Shown in pieces: positions 40,781 through 44,290 of a stretch of DNA of 44,290 nucleotides (the first letter of the stretch is position 1; each line of letters begins with the position of its first letter). Made by a program: the position numbers and the translations under genes. The notes under the pieces are model-generated. The model was not told the origin of the DNA and made no database searches. It saw only the letters and a list, made by a program, of their open reading frames with translations. Origin of the DNA: Marivita sp. (GTDB lineage Bacteria > Pseudomonadota > Alphaproteobacteria > Rhodobacterales > Rhodobacteraceae). The stretch covers positions 1 to 44,290 of the forward strand of contig NZ_JAIPUT010000036.1 of the NCBI RefSeq assembly GCF_020055635.1, read 5' to 3'.

Positions 40781-43219
40781 ATGTCCGATTTCCCGACTTC
40801 CACCCGTGTCGTCATCATCGGCGGCGGTGTCGTCGGTGCCTCCTGCGCCTATCACATCGCCAAGGCGGGATGGGACTGCGTGCTGTTGGAGAAAAACGAG
40901 CTGACCGCCGGGTCGACATGGCATGCCGCAGGGAACTGCCCGTCCTTCAGCACAAGCTGGGCCGTGATGAACATGCAGCGCTATTCGCTGTCACTGTATC
41001 GCACCCTCGCGGACGAGGTCGATTACCCGATGAATTACCACGTCACCGGGTCGATCCGTCTGGGCCATACCAAGGAGCGCATGCAGGAGTTTGAACGCGC
41101 CCGTGCGATGGGGCGGTATCAGGGGCTGGATCTGGAGATGATGTCCGTCGCGGACATCAAGCAGCGGTATCCGTTCATCGAAACCCACGACCTTGCCGGG
41201 GGTCTTTATGATCCTGACGACGGCGATATCGACCCGGCGCAGCTGACACAGGCACTGGCCAAGGGCGCGCGCCAGATGGGGGCGAAGATCGAACGCTTCT
41301 GCCCAGCTACGGGGGTGTCCCGTAAAGGCGGCGACTGGATCGTGCACACCGACAAGGGCGACATCACCTGCGAAAAGGTGGTCAACGCGGCAGGCTACTA
41401 TGCCCAGCAGGTCGGGGAATGGTTCAAGCCTTATGGCGGGCGCACCGTCCCGATGGCGGTGATGAGCCACCAGTATTTCCTGACCGAACCCGTGGCCGAG
41501 CTTGAGGCGTGGTCCAAGGAGAACGGCAAGCTGCCGCTTCTGCGGGACGTGGATTCCAGCTACTATCTGCGGCAGGAAAAGTACGGTCTGAACCTTGGAC
41601 CGTACGAGAGGAACTGCAAGGCGCATTGGGTGATGCCCGACGATCCCATGCCGGACGATTTCAGCTTTCAGCTTTATCCCGACGATCTGGAACGGCTCGA
41701 ATGGTATATCGAAGACGCGATGGCCCGTGTGCCGATCCTTGGTGCCTCGGGTGTGGGCCGGGTGATCAACGGCCCGATTCCATATGCGCCCGACGGTCTG
41801 CCCCTGCTGGGCCCGATGCCCGGCGTGCCGAACGCGTTCGAGGCCTGTGTGTTCACATTCGGCATCACCCAAGGCGGCGGCGCGGGCAAGGTGCTGGCGG
41901 AATGGGTCACCGAAGGCCAGACCGAGTGGGACATGTGGGCGGTCGATCCCCGCCGCTACACCGATTACACCGACCAAGACTACTGCACCCAGAAGGCGAT
42001 CGAGGTCTACGGCCACGAATACGCCATGCATTTCCCGCGCCACGCCTGGCCTGCTGGACGCGACAAGAAACTGTCGGCGGTGCATGACAGGATCATCGCG
42101 GCAGGCGGTGTGATGGGGGCCTACAATGGCTGGGAACGGGCCAACTGGTTCGCGCAACCGGGCGACGACACATCGGAGGAAACGACACAGACCTGGGCGC
42201 GATCAGGTCCTTGGCAGCAGCGCATCAAGGAAGAATGCGAAGCGGTGCGCGACACGGCAGGCGTTATCGCCATTTCCGGCTTCACCCGCCTGTCGGTCGA
42301 AGGGCCCGGCGCGCGCGCCCATGTCGATGCCCTCACCTGTTCGTCCCTGCCGCAACCGGGGCGCGTTGGTCTGGCCTATTTCCCGGATGATCGCGGCCGC
42401 ATCCTGACCGAGATGTCGGTGATCCCGCAAAGCGAAAACGCGATCTGGCTAATCACCGCGGCCGTGGCACAATGGCACGACCGCGATGTGCTGATGCGCG
42501 ATCTGCCCGAAGGCATCAGCATCCATGACCGCACGACGAAATACGAGTGTTTCCTTGTGACCGGGCCGAAATCCCGCGAGATGCTCGCACCTTTGACGGA
42601 TGCCGACCTGACCTTGCCTTGGTTGTCCTTCCAGGAGGCGCAGGTCTGCGGCAAACCTTGTGTCCTGTTGCGCGTTTCCTTCGCCGGTGAACTGGGATGG
42701 GAGGTGCATTGCCTGACCGAGGATGCGCCCGCGATCTACGACGCCATTCTGGGCGCAGGAGCAAAGCCCTTTGGCATGTACGCCCTCAACGCGCTGCGGA
42801 TCGAAAAGGGCTACCGTGCGTGGAAGGACGATCTTTCGACCGATTACACCCTGCTGCAAGGCGGGCTGGACCGGTTCGTCAGACTAGACAGGGAACAGGA
42901 CTTCCCCGGCAAGGCGGCTCTGCAAAACGAGAAACAGCAGGGCGTGACCAAACGCTTTGTCGCCCTGATCGTGGACGCAGGTGCCCATGACGCCCCCTAC
43001 ATGTCGACGCTCTGGCATGACGGGACCGTTGTTGGTGAAACCACGAGCGGAGACTGGGGTTACCGGGTGAATGCCTCCATAGCGCTTGGCATGCTGCGGG
43101 CCGATCTTGCGGTGCCGGGCACGGAACTCGAGATCGACATCTACGGCGAAATGCGCAAGGCGGTGGTCCAGAAGGACGCCCCCCTCTGGGATCCGAAAAA
43201 CGAAAGGCTGCGCGCATGA
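40781..43219 (+). CDS. Dimethylglycine/sarcosine dehydrogenase-like flavoprotein with GcvT domain
   Basis: An 812-residue two-domain enzyme. The N-terminal half (1-430) is a DAO-type FAD domain with VIIGGGVVGASCAYHIA (11-27) and TAGSTWHAAGN, where H48 aligns with the histidine that covalently holds FAD in dimethylglycine and sarcosine dehydrogenases. The C-terminal half (about 440-812) is a GcvT/tetrahydrofolate-binding domain (ALNALRIEKGYRAWKDDLSTDYTLLQGGL, about 666-694), which captures the released formaldehyde as methylene-THF. N-demethylation of dimethylglycine, sarcosine or a related amine is likely; the exact substrate is not fixed. The ATG at 40781 has GGAG 7 bases upstream. The gene overlaps the methyltransferase gene by 4 bases (ATGA). 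Confidence 0.92.
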   Translation: MSDFPTSTRVVIIGGGVVGASCAYHIAKAGWDCVLLEKNELTAGSTWHAAGNCPSFSTSWAVMNMQRYSLSLYRTLADEVDYPMNYHVTGSIRLGHTKERMQEFERARAMGRYQGLDLEMMSVADIKQRYPFIETHDLAGGLYDPDDGDIDPAQLTQALAKGARQMGAKIERFCPATGVSRKGGDWIVHTDKGDITCEKVVNAAGYYAQQVGEWFKPYGGRTVPMAVMSHQYFLTEPVAELEAWSKENGKLPLLRDVDSSYYLRQEKYGLNLGPYERNCKAHWVMPDDPMPDDFSFQLYPDDLERLEWYIEDAMARVPILGASGVGRVINGPIPYAPDGLPLLGPMPGVPNAFEACVFTFGITQGGGAGKVLAEWVTEGQTEWDMWAVDPRRYTDYTDQDYCTQKAIEVYGHEYAMHFPRHAWPAGRDKKLSAVHDRIIAAGGVMGAYNGWERANWFAQPGDDTSEETTQTWARSGPWQQRIKEECEAVRDTAGVIAISGFTRLSVEGPGARAHVDALTCSSLPQPGRVGLAYFPDDRGRILTEMSVIPQSENAIWLITAAVAQWHDRDVLMRDLPEGISIHDRTTKYECFLVTGPKSREMLAPLTDADLTLPWLSFQEAQVCGKPCVLLRVSFAGELGWEVHCLTEDAPAIYDAILGAGAKPFGMYALNALRIEKGYRAWKDDLSTDYTLLQGGLDRFVRLDREQDFPGKAALQNEKQQGVTKRFVALIVDAGAHDAPYMSTLWHDGTVVGETTSGDWGYRVNASIALGMLRADLAVPGTELEIDIYGEMRKAVVQKDAPLWDPKNERLRA

Positions 43220-44088
43220 CGATCACGATTCTTGACGGTGGCATGGGTCAGGAACTGATCCACCGTTCCGGCAGCAAACCGACCCCGCTCTGGTCCACGC
43301 AGATCATGATCGACAGCCCGCATCTGGTGCGCGACATCCATGCAGATTATTTCGCCGCCGGGGCCGATATCGCGACCACCAACACCTACGCCATCCACCG
43401 CGACCGGCTGGCTGGCACCGCGTTCGAGGACCGTTTCGAAGACCTGCACCGCACCGCGCTCGACATGGCGCTGGCAGCGCGCGACGCCCATGGGTCGGGT
43501 CAGGTCGCGGGCGCCATCGGTCCGCTCGGCGCATCCTATCGGTCGGATCTCCAGCCACCTCATGACATCGCGGTTGCGCGCATGGCCGAAGTGGTGACCC
43601 TGATCGCGCCGGACTGTGACATGCTGCTTTTCGAAACGGTAATCTCCGCCGCCCAGACCCGCGCCGCACTCGAAGCGACGCGCGGCGTCGGCAAACCTCT
43701 CTGGATCGCCTTTTCGGTGGATGACGAGGATGGCAGCCGCCTGCGCTCGGGCGAGGCGCTGTCAGATGCAGTGGCTTTGTGCGGCGACGCCGACGTGCTT
43801 CTCGCCAATTGCTCGGCCCCCGAGGCGATGCCCGCGGCGATCGACATTCTCAAGGCCAGCGGCAAGCCTGTAGGGGCTTATGCAAATGCGTTCACGCAGA
43901 TCACCAAGGACTTCCTCAAGGACAAATCCACCGTCGAGTCCCTGAGCGCGCGCCGCGACATGGGACCGGAGACTTACGCAGATCACGCCGCAACCTGGAA
44001 AAACCACGGTGCCACCATCCTTGGTGGGTGCTGCGAAACCGGTCCCGCCCATATCGCCGAACTTGCCCGGCGATGTGCAAGGGACTGA
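43216..44088 (+). CDS. Homocysteine S-methyltransferase family protein
   Basis: A 290-residue zinc enzyme of the Pfam S-methyl_trans family, a TIM barrel with the zinc ligands C199 (LANCS) and C272-C273 (GGCCETGP), and the DGGMGQEL N-terminus. Members take a methyl group from S-methylmethionine or betaine to homocysteine, giving methionine. In this operon, after an N-demethylating dehydrogenase, a methyl donor such as glycine betaine or a methylated amine is conceivable, but the sequence alone does not distinguish it. It is translationally coupled to the dehydrogenase gene. The bases 44089-44290 beyond it show no gene I can support. Confidence 0.92.
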   Translation: MTITILDGGMGQELIHRSGSKPTPLWSTQIMIDSPHLVRDIHADYFAAGADIATTNTYAIHRDRLAGTAFEDRFEDLHRTALDMALAARDAHGSGQVAGAIGPLGASYRSDLQPPHDIAVARMAEVVTLIAPDCDMLLFETVISAAQTRAALEATRGVGKPLWIAFSVDDEDGSRLRSGEALSDAVALCGDADVLLANCSAPEAMPAAIDILKASGKPVGAYANAFTQITKDFLKDKSTVESLSARRDMGPETYADHAATWKNHGATILGGCCETGPAHIAELARRCARD

Positions 44089-44290
44089 GCCGCGTGGCCT
44101 CCTCTATACCCGTCCCGTTGCAGGTTAAGCCGTCGTCAAGGTTAACGCGCCGCTCCCGGCTTCTTCTCTTTCCAAACATGCAAACGCCCGGCCTGCCACA
44201 GAGCCGATCCTTCATCATGGGCTCAGCAGGCACCACAAAGGTGACCCAGCCCTGAATTCCAAAGATGACCGCCCCGTCTCACAGGCTCCA

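Noticed and set aside
43916-44290. Minus-strand frame open from the right edge
   Set aside because: It continues into homocysteine methyltransferase sequence in antisense; only about 200 bases are free, with no start and no recognisable motif, so a gene end here cannot be supported.

Overview
The window (44,290 bases, GC-rich, codon use uniform throughout) is chromosomal DNA of an alphaproteobacterium of the order Rhodobacterales, most likely a marine roseobacter-type Rhodobacteraceae. The basis is the RpoE-ChrR pair with its divergent operon, a DinB with an N-terminal zinc ribbon, an RbaVW-like partner-switching pair, the XRE-cupin/dimethylglycine-dehydrogenase cluster and a CCCGGGG-type structured intergenic repeat. 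I see no IS element, phage, CRISPR array, tRNA or rRNA. All recognised genes look intact except clpB, which is cut by the left edge.

Layout. 1-5.6 kb: housekeeping genes (clpB, two small acidic membrane proteins, pyrF, a Nudix hydrolase, dinB, a DUF3775 protein). 5.6-11.7 kb: a stress module. The sigma factor gene rpoE and the zinc anti-sigma gene chrR run rightward, and a tightly overlapped five-gene operon (FAD oxidoreductase, DUF1365, MFS transporter, DUF3833, SDR) runs leftward. Both sides of the shared intergenic region carry a TGATCC-N16-CGTA-type promoter, which matches the singlet-oxygen response of Rhodobacter sphaeroides. 11.7-17.5 kb: aceE-aceF-lpdA, a complete pyruvate dehydrogenase operon with a homodimeric-type E1 and an E3 carrying its own lipoyl domain.

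17.8-30.2 kb: exonuclease III, a LysR regulator, a periplasmic DUF4399 protein, a DJ-1/PfpI protein, fadH, a HI0933-type flavoprotein, an MscS-type channel, an HNH protein, a SorAB-like sulfite dehydrogenase pair, a coiled-coil membrane protein and a BON/OmpA protein. 30.2-38.6 kb: ubiA and rsmE back to back, gshA facing a gamma-glutamyltransferase homologue, an anti-sigma kinase/anti-anti-sigma pair, a thiolase, a free-methionine-sulfoxide reductase and a 24-residue membrane peptide. 38.8-44.1 kb: a compact operon (XRE-cupin regulator, two LysE-family exporters, dimethylglycine/sarcosine-type dehydrogenase, homocysteine methyltransferase) preceded by a cluster of GTGAAAWTT-like sites.

The most informative parts are the divergent sigma-E promoters and what they imply for the rpoE start codon, the lipid-modification operon that lacks a Cfa-type methyltransferase gene, the regulated N-methyl/one-carbon operon, and several intergenic palindromes. 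No wholly new system is evident. The closest to undescribed are the XRE/LysE/DMGDH/HMT module and the three ATTGGTTC elements upstream of aceE.
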